The notes under the pieces: model-generated
The model's database searches: none
What the model saw: only the letters and a program-made list of their open reading frames with translations
Told to the model about the DNA's origin: nothing
Assembly: GCA_019416775.1 (NCBI GenBank)
Contig: DXWR01000223.1
Span: forward strand, 1-8,619
DNA length: 8,619 nt
Reading direction: 5' to 3'
DNA from: Oscillospiraceae bacterium
GTDB taxonomy: Bacteria; Bacillota; Clostridia; Oscillospirales; Ruminococcaceae
Shown here: one piece after another, positions 1 to 6,177 of the stretch
Numbering within the stretch: the first letter of the stretch is position 1
Layout of the letters: every line of letters starts with the position of its first letter
Program-made: the position numbers and the translations under genes

Positions 1-90
1 CTTCAGGTCCTTCCCTTACTGGCGTTGTACGATGAAAATGGGCTGCGGCCCCAAGCGGCGGAATGGACCCGGATGGAAGGAAAGGATTAA
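1..90 (+). CDS. C-terminal end of a probable tRNA methyltransferase (TrmN6/YabB-like), 5' truncated
   Basis: An open frame enters from the left edge in frame 1 and ends at the TAA at 88-90, giving 29 residues. The tail holds a block reading LLALYDENG followed by a short acidic and basic end. TrmN6/YabB-type tRNA1(Val) adenine-N6 methyltransferases usually finish with a similar hydrophobic-LYDEDG block, and in Bacillota such a gene commonly lies just before rsmI. Only 3 nt separate this stop from the rsmI start, so the two are surely co-transcribed. The catalytic NPPY region lies outside the window, so the assignment rests on a short tail plus context. Confidence 0.5.
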   Translation, partial: LQVLPLLALYDENGLRPQAAEWTRMEGKD

Positions 91-93
91 GTT

Positions 94-930
94 ATGCTGT
101 ATGTTGTAGGAACGCCCATTGGAAATTTAGGGGACTTTTCTCCCCGGGCTGTGGAAATTTTAAATCAAGTGGACTTTATTGCCGCAGAAGACACCCGAGT
201 CACCCTGAAGCTCTTGAACCATTTCGGCATCCAGAAACCTATGGTGAGCTATTACGAGCACAATCTTCGCCAGCGGGGGGAGGAAATTCTCCGGCGGCTG
301 CAGGCCGGGGAAACGGCCGCTGTGGTCAGCGATGCCGGGATGCCCTGCATCTCCGATCCCGGGGAAGACTTGGTGCGGCTTTGCGCCCAGGCAGGGGTGG
401 AGGTGCAGGTGATCCCGGGGCCCAGCGCCGCCATCAGCGCATTGGCCATCAGCGGGTTGTCCACCAGCCGGTTTACCTTTGAGGGATTCCTTTCCACCAA
501 TCGCAAAAATCGGGGAGAGCATCTGGACAGCCTAAAGCAGGAACGGCGGACCATGATTTTTTATGAAGCCCCCCACAAGCTTCCCACTACTTTGGAAGAT
601 TTAAAGGAAGCCTTTGGAGGGACCCGGAAAATTGCCCTCTGCCGGGAATTGACCAAAATTCACGAACAGGTTTTGCGGATGGATTTGGAACAGGCCGCCG
701 CCTACGCCAGGGAAACCACACCCAGAGGAGAGTACGTGCTGGTGGTGGAAGGCTGTCCGGACACCCAAGTCAACGGCATGGACGAGGCGGAAGCCCTGGC
801 TTTGGCAAAGAAGCTGCTGGAGCAGGGGGAAAAGCCCACGGAAGCCGCCCGCCAGGCAGCCAAGGCCAGCGGATTGAGCAAGGGCGTTTTATACAAAAAA
901 CTGGTGCAGGGTTTTGGAGAAGGAGATTGA
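94..930 (+). CDS. rsmI: 16S rRNA (cytidine(1402)-2'-O)-methyltransferase RsmI
   Basis: This 278-residue protein has the usual full length for RsmI. It transfers a methyl group from S-adenosylmethionine to the 2'-OH of C1402 in the decoding centre of 16S rRNA. The tetrapyrrole-methylase fold signatures appear in order: VVGTPIGNLGD near residues 4-14, AEDTR at 31-35, SDAGMPCISDPG at 79-90, and VIPGPSA at 107-113 followed by the ALAISGL and FEGFL blocks. The C-terminus (about 245-275) carries the small helix-turn-helix typical of the family (EAARQAAKASGLSKGVLYKKL). The ATG at 94 sits 7 nt after an AAGGA site (82-86) that lies inside the end of the upstream gene, which supports translational coupling. 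Nothing in the sequence looks damaged. Confidence 0.96.
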   Translation: MLYVVGTPIGNLGDFSPRAVEILNQVDFIAAEDTRVTLKLLNHFGIQKPMVSYYEHNLRQRGEEILRRLQAGETAAVVSDAGMPCISDPGEDLVRLCAQAGVEVQVIPGPSAAISALAISGLSTSRFTFEGFLSTNRKNRGEHLDSLKQERRTMIFYEAPHKLPTTLEDLKEAFGGTRKIALCRELTKIHEQVLRMDLEQAAAYARETTPRGEYVLVVEGCPDTQVNGMDEAEALALAKKLLEQGEKPTEAARQAAKASGLSKGVLYKKLVQGFGEGD

Positions 931-963
931 ATTGTGCCAAAACCAGGATTCTTTAAAACCCTG
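907..963 (+). other. Overlapping inverted repeats at the 3' end of rsmI
   Basis: The arm at 907-917 (CAGGGTTTTGG) has two perfect partners. GGTTTTGG (910-917) pairs with CCAAAACC (937-944), and CAGGGTTTT (907-915) pairs with AAAACCCTG (955-963). Only one helix can form at a time. Neither is followed by a proper T run, so this is not a good rho-independent terminator. It may be a 3'-end structure or chance. No convincing promoter is visible between rsmI and the response regulator; the AATAAT at 992-997 resembles a -10 box but lacks a good -35. Confidence 0.3.
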
Positions 964-1025
964 TCACAGTCTTATCACAACCCCATGGCAAAATAATAGC
1001 AGATGATAAATGGGAGGGGATTTCC

Positions 1026-1706
1026 ATGAGCAAAATTTTAATTGCCGACGATGAAGAACGGATTCGGGATATTATCCGCCAGTATTTGGAGTTTGAGGGC
1101 TTTGAATATGGGGAAGCAGGCGACGGAGTGGAAGCCTTTGAAAAGGTGAAGACCGGGGAATATGATTTGGTGGTGCTGGACGTGATGATGCCAAAATGCG
1201 ACGGCATTACCACTCTGCGGAAGATCCGGGAGATCAGCAACGTCCCGGTGATCCTTCTCACTGCCAAAGGAGAGGAATACGATAAAATCTTCGGCTTTGA
1301 TTTGGGAGCGGACGACTATGTGGTGAAGCCTTTTTCTCCCAAAGAATTGATGAGCCGGATCAAAGCGGTGCTGAAGCGCTCCCAGCCCAAACAAAAGCCG
1401 GAGGACGAGGTGTACACCTTCAAGACCTTGATGGTCAATCCCAAGTCCTACGAGGTGCGGGTGGATGGCAAGCAGGTGAACGTTACCCCCAAGGAGTTTG
1501 AGCTGCTGCTGTACTTTATCAAAAATCCCAATACCGTCATTACCCGGGATACCATCCTGAACAAGATCTGGGGGTACGATTTCTTCGGGGACAGTCGTAC
1601 AGTGGATACCCACATCAAGATGCTGCGGAGTAATTTGGGCCCCTACCGCAATTTGATTAAAACCATCTGGGGCGTTGGTTATAAATATGAAGAGTATACG
1701 GATTAA
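1026..1706 (+). CDS. OmpR/PhoB-family two-component response regulator
   Basis: This 226-residue cytoplasmic transcription factor consists of a receiver domain (about 1-120) and a winged-helix DNA-binding domain (about 130-226). The receiver has the acidic pair D8/D9, the phosphoacceptor D52 in VVLDVMMP, T79 in VILLTAK and K101 in VVKPF, so it should be phosphorylatable. The C-terminal half has the OmpR pattern: VTPKEFELL, then the recognition region with SRTVDTHIKMLRSNLG, then the wing IKTIWGVGYKY. The ATG at 1026 follows a strong GGAGG (1013-1017) with an 8-nt spacer. The gene overlaps the sensor kinase by 20 nt, so the two form one operon and are almost certainly cognate. The regulon cannot be told from this window. 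Confidence 0.95.
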   Translation: MSKILIADDEERIRDIIRQYLEFEGFEYGEAGDGVEAFEKVKTGEYDLVVLDVMMPKCDGITTLRKIREISNVPVILLTAKGEEYDKIFGFDLGADDYVVKPFSPKELMSRIKAVLKRSQPKQKPEDEVYTFKTLMVNPKSYEVRVDGKQVNVTPKEFELLLYFIKNPNTVITRDTILNKIWGYDFFGDSRTVDTHIKMLRSNLGPYRNLIKTIWGVGYKYEEYTD

Positions 1707-3138
1707 AATTTGGATGGCCATTTTCGGGGTGGCGGCCCTGGTCATTGCAGCAATGTGGATCTTTCAGGTGTTTTTGCTGCAAGGAATCTATTTGGCAGGG
1801 AAAAAAAGCCAATTCATTACCGACACCAGAACCATGGTCAGCACCATTCAGCAGACCCAGGAGAGGGACATCCTGGCCACCTTTGGTGTGGTGCAGGTTA
1901 TTGAAAATTTAGCGGTTAAAAACAGTTATTATCTAGAAATGACCGATACCACCGGCAGCCCCATCATCAGCTTCAATGCGATGGGGGAACGGAGTGTGCT
2001 GAAAAACAATTCCCTGGTTCATACCCAGGTGGTGTACAGCCTGCTCCAGGATCAAAGTACCAACAACATTTTGTTTTTTGAAGACACCCAGTCTTCCACC
2101 AGCCAGGACTATTACATCTGCGGCGTCCGCGTCACGGTTGGCCAGCAGGATTATTTGATTCTCACTGAAACGGCGTTGGCGCCTGTGGGAGAAGCGGTGG
2201 ACGCCATTCGGGGTCAGTTGATTTGGGTGAGCGTTGTGCTGTTGTTGATTGCCACCGGAATGGCCTTATATATCAGCCGCTCCATCACCAAACCGGTGAA
2301 GCAGCTTTCCAAGGCCACCCGAGAGATTGCCAAAGGAAATCTTTTGGTGCAGGTACCGGTGCAGGGCAAGGACGAGCTTTCGGTGCTGGCTCAAGACTTC
2401 AATATTATGAGCAAGGAAATTTCCAAAGCCACCGTCCTCCAGCGGGAATTGGTAGCCAACGTTTCCCACGACATCCGCACCCCTTTGACTATGATCAAAG
2501 GCTACGCTGAGACCATCAAAGACCTCACCGGGGATAATCCGGAAAAGCGCAATCAGCAGCTGGATATTATCATTGATGAAAGCAATCGGCTGAATGTGCT
2601 GGTTAACGATATTTTGGACTTGTCTAAGCTGCAGGCCGGTCAGCAGAAGATGAATTTTATTCAATTTGACCTGGCCCAAAAGCTCCGAGACATTGTGGGC
2701 CGGTACGCCCTGCTGGAATTGGAGGAGCACTACCAGTTTACCTTGGATGCACCGGAACACTACTTCATGGTGGGGGATGAGGTCAAGATGGAGCAGGTGA
2801 TTTACAACATCCTCAACAACGCCGTGAACCACACCGGTGCGGACAAAAAGATCTTTATCACCTTGGATGCCTCTCAGATCCCCGGACGGGTGTCGATCCG
2901 GGATACCGGAAAGGGCATTGCTCCGGAAGATTTGCCTTTGATCTGGGACCGCTACTATAAACCCTATAAAAAGGACGATCGCAAGGGCATGGGCACCGGC
3001 CTGGGCCTGAGCATCGTCAAAGCAATTTTGGAAGCCCATCATTTTGCCTATGGGGTGGACAGCCATTTGGGAGAAGGTTCCACCTTTTGGTTTGAAACCG
3101 CCCCCCGCGGAAAAAAGCGGGAACACAAAGGGAACTGA
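1687..3138 (+). CDS. HAMP-domain sensor histidine kinase, partner of the upstream regulator
   Basis: This protein has 483 residues from the ATG at 1687. A first membrane helix spans about 8-27 and an extracytoplasmic sensing region about 28-178. A second helix lies near 179-196, followed by a HAMP linker to about 250, with a KPVKQL start and a DELSVLAQDFN end. The dimerisation domain carries H261 in the H-box NVSHDIRTPLT. The ATPase domain has the N-box NILNNAVN (374-381), the G1 box DTGKG (406-410) and the G2 box GMGTGLGL (434-441). All catalytic boxes look intact. The start overlaps the regulator gene and has no clear ribosome binding site, so translation is probably coupled. A TTG at 1675 would add four residues and is less likely. 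The sensing domain is not recognised, so the signal is unknown. No terminator is visible after the stop. Confidence 0.93.
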   Translation: MKSIRIKIWMAIFGVAALVIAAMWIFQVFLLQGIYLAGKKSQFITDTRTMVSTIQQTQERDILATFGVVQVIENLAVKNSYYLEMTDTTGSPIISFNAMGERSVLKNNSLVHTQVVYSLLQDQSTNNILFFEDTQSSTSQDYYICGVRVTVGQQDYLILTETALAPVGEAVDAIRGQLIWVSVVLLLIATGMALYISRSITKPVKQLSKATREIAKGNLLVQVPVQGKDELSVLAQDFNIMSKEISKATVLQRELVANVSHDIRTPLTMIKGYAETIKDLTGDNPEKRNQQLDIIIDESNRLNVLVNDILDLSKLQAGQQKMNFIQFDLAQKLRDIVGRYALLELEEHYQFTLDAPEHYFMVGDEVKMEQVIYNILNNAVNHTGADKKIFITLDASQIPGRVSIRDTGKGIAPEDLPLIWDRYYKPYKKDDRKGMGTGLGLSIVKAILEAHHFAYGVDSHLGEGSTFWFETAPRGKKREHKGN

Positions 3139-3148
3139 TGGGAAAGGG

Positions 3149-3177
3149 TTGCATTTTATCTACCAAAGAGGTATAAT
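3149..3177 (+). promoter_or_regulatory. Sigma-A-type promoter for the DUF1858 leader transcript
   Basis: TTGCAT (3149-3154) and a perfect TATAAT (3172-3177) are separated by 17 nt, the ideal spacing. Start of transcription is expected near 3184, which is the first base of the first 46-nt repeat. It lies 10 nt after the stop of the sensor kinase gene. Confidence 0.8.
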
Positions 3178-3183
3178 ATAACC

Positions 3184-3229
3184 ATCAGCAGAGCTGATGG
3201 TTACGATCTTCCCCTTGACCGGCCAAAAG
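3184..3229 (+). repeat. 46-nt direct repeat, copy A
   Basis: This copy matches 3289-3334 at 44 of 46 positions. The differences are at 3200 (G against A) and 3224 (C against G). It begins with a six-pair hairpin with an AGA loop and continues through the sequence TTACGATCTTCCCC into TTGACCGGC. The predicted transcript start coincides with its first base. Confidence 0.9.
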
Positions 3230-3288
3230 TCCGGCCGGTCATTTCGCTAAACAGCGAAAACCGGGGCAGATCAAAGAGGAACTCAAAT

Positions 3289-3334
3289 ATCAGCAGAGCT
3301 GATGATTACGATCTTCCCCTTGACCGGCGAAAAG
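3289..3334 (+). repeat. 46-nt direct repeat, copy B
   Basis: This is the second copy of the unit at 3184-3229, in the same orientation with a 105-nt period. Sequence after the unit differs strongly between copies: A continues into a long GC arm, B into an A-rich loop. The shared part is therefore selected or recently duplicated, while the rest has diverged. Confidence 0.9.
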
Positions 3335-3393
3335 GCAAAAACGGAGGATCGGGATCAAAAGACTGTAATATTGGAGGACAGGAGGTAGGATTC

Positions 3394-3591
3394 ATGGAAG
3401 TCACCAAGGATACCTTGATCGGACAAGTATTGGACGCCGATCCCACAACGGCTCAATTTTTCCTGGAAATGGGAATGCACTGCTTAGGCTGCCCGGCATC
3501 CCGGGGGGAAAGCTTGGAGCAGGCCTGCTTGGTCCACGGCATTGAAGTGGAAGAGCTGGTGGACAGCCTCAACCAGCATATGGCGGAGTAA
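3394..3591 (+). CDS. DUF1858 small redox-disulfide-domain protein
   Basis: This small cytoplasmic protein has 65 residues, the normal size for a stand-alone DUF1858 domain (the hybrid-cluster-protein-associated redox disulfide domain). It shows the family pattern. An N-terminal helix starts with TKDTLIGQVL, then comes FFLEMGMHCLGCPAS with a CxxC at C30 and C33, then a SLEQAC helix with a third cysteine at C45. The related ScdA N-terminal domain is linked to iron-sulfur repair, but the biochemical role of the single domain is not settled. The start is fixed by a perfect GGAGG at 3381-3385, 8 nt before ATG; a second GGAGG lies at 3373-3377. The gene stands alone between its own promoter and a terminator, behind the tandem-repeat leader. 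No hybrid cluster protein gene is in the window. Confidence 0.88.
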   Translation: MEVTKDTLIGQVLDADPTTAQFFLEMGMHCLGCPASRGESLEQACLVHGIEVEELVDSLNQHMAE

Positions 3592-3615
3592 TCCCAGCTC
3601 AGAAAAACAATGGAT

Positions 3616-3654
3616 CGCTGCGGAGAAGTGGTTGCTTTTTCGCAGCGGTTTTTC
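3616..3654 (+). terminator. Rho-independent terminator after the DUF1858 gene
   Basis: CGCTGCGGAGAAG (3616-3628) pairs with CTTTTTCGCAGCG (3635-3647) around a 6-nt loop, 13 pairs including two G-U, followed by GTTTTTCTTT. It separates the DUF1858 unit from the cysteine operon. Confidence 0.9.
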
Positions 3655-3674
3655 TTTGTCCTACCGGTCAGGTC

Positions 3675-3703
3675 TTGCAATTTACCGCCTGATGTGGTAT
3701 ACT
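3675..3703 (+). promoter_or_regulatory. Promoter of the T-box/cysE/cysS operon
   Basis: TTGCAA (3675-3680) and TATACT (3698-3703) are 17 nt apart. A TG dinucleotide at 3695-3696 makes it an extended -10 promoter. Transcription should start near 3710, just before the T-box leader. Confidence 0.82.
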
Positions 3704-3709
3704 TTCTAA

Positions 3710-3954
3710 AAATCGGCGATGACGGGAAGGAGTAACCCTTTGCCCGCCTCCAACAGAGAGAAGCGTCACCGGCTGAAAGCGCTTTGGAGGGCGAAAAGGG
3801 CCAAGTGCGTCCCACCAGCCGGCAGGTTGAATCCCCAAAAAGGATAGGCTTGCCCGTAGCTCCTGCGTTAAAGGAAGAATGAGGATAAACGGAAGTGGAA
3901 CCGCAGTAACGCTGCCTTCCGAAAGAGCGACGGCTTTTTCGAGGCGGCTTTTTT
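3710..3954 (+). promoter_or_regulatory. Cysteine-specific T-box leader
   Basis: This tRNA-sensing riboswitch should read through into cysE-cysS when tRNA-Cys is uncharged. Stem I has the AGTA element (3731-3734), the AGAGAG motif (3755-3760) and an apical loop with GGCTGAAAG (3771-3779) closed by AAGCG and CGCTT. Lower helices are CCTCCAA with TTGGAGG, CCCTTT with AAAGGG, and GGGA (3724-3727) with TCCC (3810-3813). The specifier codon is TGC (Cys) at 3806-3808, one purine before the basal helix as in other T-boxes. A hairpin at 3821-3854 follows. The T-box AAGTGGAACCGCAG (3893-3906) lies in an antiterminator closed by GGAAG (3891-3895) and CTTCC (3916-3920). Its bulge TGGA (3896-3899) matches the UCCA end of tRNA-Cys, whose discriminator base is U. 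Cognate downstream genes confirm the assignment. Confidence 0.94.
3911..3954 (+). terminator. T-box regulated terminator
   Basis: GCTGCCTTCCGAAAGAGC (3911-3928) pairs with GCTTTTTCGAGGCGGC (3933-3948) around a GACG loop, with two bulged bases and two G-U pairs, then TTTTTT (3949-3954). Its 5' strand shares CTGCCTTCC with the antiterminator, so the two structures exclude each other. Confidence 0.92.
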
Positions 3955-4026
3955 GCACCCCGGAAAACCGAAAACGATGAGCTTGCGGCCTTGTTTGTGT
4001 GGCTGCAACGGGGAGGGACTGCTTTC

Positions 4027-4698
4027 ATGTTTGATAACATTCGATATGATCTCCGCTCCATCAAAGAGCGGGACCCGGCAGCCAGAAACTGCGCTGAGGT
4101 GTTCTTTCTCTATTCCGGGTTCCATGCGGTGTTTTGGTACCGGCTGAGCCATTTTCTCTACCGGCACAAGCTGAAATTCCTGGCTCGGCTGGTGAGCCAG
4201 CTGACCAAATGGTTTACCGGCATTGAGATTCATCCGGGAGCTACCATTGGCCGTGGGCTGTTTATTGACCACGGGTCCGGGGTGGTGATTGGGGAAACCA
4301 CCATCATCGGGGACGACTGCACCCTTTACCAAGGAGTGACTTTGGGAGGCACCGGCAAGGAAACCGGCAAACGCCACCCAACCTTGGGCAACGGGGTGAT
4401 GGTGGGCAGCGGCGCCAAGGTGCTGGGCCCCTTTAAAGTAGGGGACAACAGCAAAATTGCCTCCAACGCCGTGGTGCTCACCGAGATCCCCCCTAACTCC
4501 ACGGCGGTGGGAGTGCCGGCCCGGGTGGTGCGGCAAAACGGGATTCGGGTCAGCGACCTGGACCAGATCCACATTCCCGACCCGGTGAACAATGAATTGA
4601 TGCGGCTTCAGCAAAAGATTGCGGATTTGCAGGAACAGCTGGCCGCTTTGACCCAACAGATCAACAGCCAAGCCAAAAATTCCAAAAAGGAGAGTTGA
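4027..4698 (+). CDS. cysE: Serine O-acetyltransferase
   Basis: This 223-residue protein is the short bacterial CysE form. It makes O-acetylserine from serine and acetyl-CoA, the first committed step of cysteine synthesis, in the cytoplasm. The N-terminal helical part (1-62) is followed by the left-handed beta-helix hexapeptide domain (about 65-170), with IEIHPGATIGRGLFIDHGSG, VVIGETTIIGDDC and QGVTLGGTGKETGKRHPTLG. The catalytic H82 and the active-site H117 of the KRHP motif are present. Residues 187-213 look like a coiled coil rich in Leu and Gln. The ATG at 4027 is chosen because GGGGAGGGA (4010-4018) lies 8 nt before it; a longer frame from 3991 would begin with TTG without such a site. 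It is controlled by the T-box and lies 3 nt before cysS. Confidence 0.96.
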   Translation: MFDNIRYDLRSIKERDPAARNCAEVFFLYSGFHAVFWYRLSHFLYRHKLKFLARLVSQLTKWFTGIEIHPGATIGRGLFIDHGSGVVIGETTIIGDDCTLYQGVTLGGTGKETGKRHPTLGNGVMVGSGAKVLGPFKVGDNSKIASNAVVLTEIPPNSTAVGVPARVVRQNGIRVSDLDQIHIPDPVNNELMRLQQKIADLQEQLAALTQQINSQAKNSKKES

Positions 4699-4701
4699 GT
4701 T

Positions 4702-6099
4702 ATGGAAATTTACAATACTCTGACCCGCAAAAAAGAAACCTTTGTCCCCATGGAAGAGGGAAAGGTGAAGATGTACTGCTGCGGCCCTACGGTGTACAAC
4801 TTTATCCACATCGGCAATGCCCGGCCCATCTGCCTGTTTGACGTGTTCCGCCGGTATCTGGAATTTCGGGGGTACCATGTGACCTTTGTCCAGAACTTCA
4901 CCGATGTGGACGACAAGATCATCAAAAAGGCCAACGAAGAAGGGGTCACTGCCGCTGAAATCGCCCAGCGGTACATCAAGGAATATGAAACCGACGCCAA
5001 GGGATTGGGGGTTCGTCCCGCTACCGTCCATCCCACCGTTACCGGACACATCCCCGACATCATTGACATCATCCAAACTTTAATCGACAAAGGCCACGCC
5101 TATCAGGCCGGGGGAGATGTGTACTACCGCACCCGGAGTTTCCCGGAATACGGCAAGCTCAGCCATATGCCCATCGACGAGTTGGAAAGCGGCGCCCGGA
5201 TTGCGGTAGGCGAACAGAAAGAAGATCCCCTGGATTTTGCCCTTTGGAAAGCCGCTAAGCCCGGAGAACCCTATTGGGATTCCCCTTGGGGACAGGGCCG
5301 TCCCGGCTGGCACATTGAGTGCTCTGCCATGAACCGGGCGATTTTTGGGGACACCATCGACATCCACTGCGGCGGTCAGGATCTGATCTTCCCCCACCAC
5401 GAAAATGAAATTGCTCAAAGCGAAGGCGCTTCCGGCAAGCCCTTTGCCCACTACTGGATGCACAACGGCTACATCAATGTGGACAACGTGAAGATGAGCA
5501 AAAGCCTGGGCAACTTCTTTACCGTTCGGGAAGTAGCGGAAAAGTTCGGTTACGAGCCCATTAAGTTTATGATGCTGCAGGCCCACTACCGCAGCCCCAT
5601 CAACTACACTCTGGAAGTGATCCAGCAGTGCCAGGCTTCCTTGAAGCGGATCTACAACTGCAAGGAAAAACTCACCCTGACTTTGGCCAAAGCCACGGAA
5701 GGCGCTATGACCCAGGAGCAGAAGGACATCATCGACGGCTTCCGGCAGCAGTTCATCGCCGCTATGGACGACGACTTCAACACCGCCGACGCAGTTTCTG
5801 CCATCTTTGAGCTGGTGCGGCAGATCAATACCGACTGTGACCGCAATCCTCTTCCCAGCAAGGAATATTTCACCTATACGCAAGCTCTGTTTGACACGCT
5901 GCTGGATGTGATGGGCATTGTGATCCCCCAGCAGCAGGAAGAACAGCTGCCTGCCCAGGTGCAGGAATTGGTGGAACGCCGGGCTCAGGCCAGAAAGGAA
6001 AAGAACTTTGCCTTGGCCGATCAGCTTCGGGACGAAATTGCCGCTCTTGGCTATGAAGTGAAAGAAACCCGGCAAGGCACCCAAATCACCAAAAAATAA
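4702..6099 (+). CDS. cysS: Cysteinyl-tRNA synthetase
   Basis: This class I synthetase has 465 residues, the usual length. It attaches cysteine to tRNA-Cys using ATP. The HIGH signature appears as HIGN at 36-39 and the KMSKS loop is intact at 264-268. The zinc site that selects cysteine is complete: C27 in the CCGPTVYNF block, C207 in WHIECSAM, and H232 and E236 in FPHHENEIAQ. The C-terminal DALR-like helical region and a short basic tail follow. The ATG at 4702 lies 9 nt after AAGGAG (4687-4692), which is inside the end of cysE, so translation is likely coupled. Sharing one T-box with cysE ties cysteine supply to cysteine use. Confidence 0.98.
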   Translation: MEIYNTLTRKKETFVPMEEGKVKMYCCGPTVYNFIHIGNARPICLFDVFRRYLEFRGYHVTFVQNFTDVDDKIIKKANEEGVTAAEIAQRYIKEYETDAKGLGVRPATVHPTVTGHIPDIIDIIQTLIDKGHAYQAGGDVYYRTRSFPEYGKLSHMPIDELESGARIAVGEQKEDPLDFALWKAAKPGEPYWDSPWGQGRPGWHIECSAMNRAIFGDTIDIHCGGQDLIFPHHENEIAQSEGASGKPFAHYWMHNGYINVDNVKMSKSLGNFFTVREVAEKFGYEPIKFMMLQAHYRSPINYTLEVIQQCQASLKRIYNCKEKLTLTLAKATEGAMTQEQKDIIDGFRQQFIAAMDDDFNTADAVSAIFELVRQINTDCDRNPLPSKEYFTYTQALFDTLLDVMGIVIPQQQEEQLPAQVQELVERRAQARKEKNFALADQLRDEIAALGYEVKETRQGTQITKK

Positions 6100-6130
6100 T
6101 ACGGTTTGTTCAAACTTTCGCCGTATTTTT
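6098..6130 (+). terminator. Terminator after cysS
   Basis: AATACGG (6098-6104) pairs with CCGTATT (6121-6127), and the hairpin ends in a run of five T (6126-6130). An inner GTTTG-TT-CAAAC palindrome lies in the loop. The 5' arm overlaps the cysS stop codon. The stem is short, so efficiency may be moderate. Confidence 0.7.
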
Positions 6131-6177
6131 CCGGTATTGTATCCTTAGGAAATTAGGCCTGATAGGAGGAAATCCCA

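Larger units (their letters stand above)
3180..3360 (+). ncRNA. Structured tandem leader RNA, possible two-module riboswitch or cis-regulator (class not recognised)
   Basis: The region between the promoter and the DUF1858 start holds two modules 105 nt apart. Module A starts with a hairpin, ATCAGC-AGA-GCTGAT, that extends to 11 pairs in DNA (3179-3189 with 3193-3203). Next comes a compact three-way junction. Its closing helix is 3205-3214 with 3263-3272 (nine pairs, one mismatch). Its first arm is GACCGGCC (3217-3224) with GGCCGGTC (3233-3240), and its second arm is TTTCGCT (3242-3248) with AGCGAAA (3253-3259). Module B repeats the first hairpin and the pyrimidine strand, then closes with CGATCTTCC (3309-3317) and GGAGGATCG (3343-3351), nine pairs with one G-U. 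No T run follows either module, so control at translation is more likely than termination. The ligand, if any, is unknown. The structure comes from reading complementarity by eye. Confidence 0.55.

Noticed and set aside
63..482. 139-codon + strand frame overlapping rsmI
   Set aside because: It is an out-of-frame reading of rsmI with an Arg/Gly/Ala-rich translation; the rsmI frame carries all family motifs.
3100..3125. CCCGC-GCGGG hairpin near the end of the sensor kinase gene as a terminator
   Set aside because: The stem is five pairs, lies inside the coding sequence and is not followed by T residues on the + strand.
2266..3126. 286-codon open frame on the - strand inside the sensor kinase
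   Set aside because: It is antisense to conserved HAMP, HisKA and ATPase sequence; the open frame follows from the codon bias of the real gene.
3217..3245. GC-rich hairpin GACCGGCC/GGCCGGTC as a rho-independent terminator
   Set aside because: It is followed by ATTTCGC rather than a T run and is better explained as an arm of the three-way junction.
3184..3334. CRISPR array or mobile-element ends made by the 46-nt repeats
   Set aside because: There are only two copies, no regular spacers beyond one interval, no cas genes or transposase, and the unit lies exactly from the expected transcript start into a leader.
3453..4064. 203-codon open frame on the - strand over the DUF1858 gene and T-box leader
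   Set aside because: It crosses a terminator, a promoter and a T-box on the other strand and shows no recognisable protein pattern.
3868..5076. Long 402-codon open frame on the - strand across cysE and the start of cysS
   Set aside because: It lies antisense to two clearly recognised genes and to the T-box terminator, has no ribosome binding site, and its His/Gly/Pro-rich translation looks like a shadow of GC-rich coding sequence.
5080..6084. 334-codon open frame on the - strand inside cysS
   Set aside because: It is fully antisense to an intact cysteinyl-tRNA synthetase, with low-complexity composition and no initiation signal.
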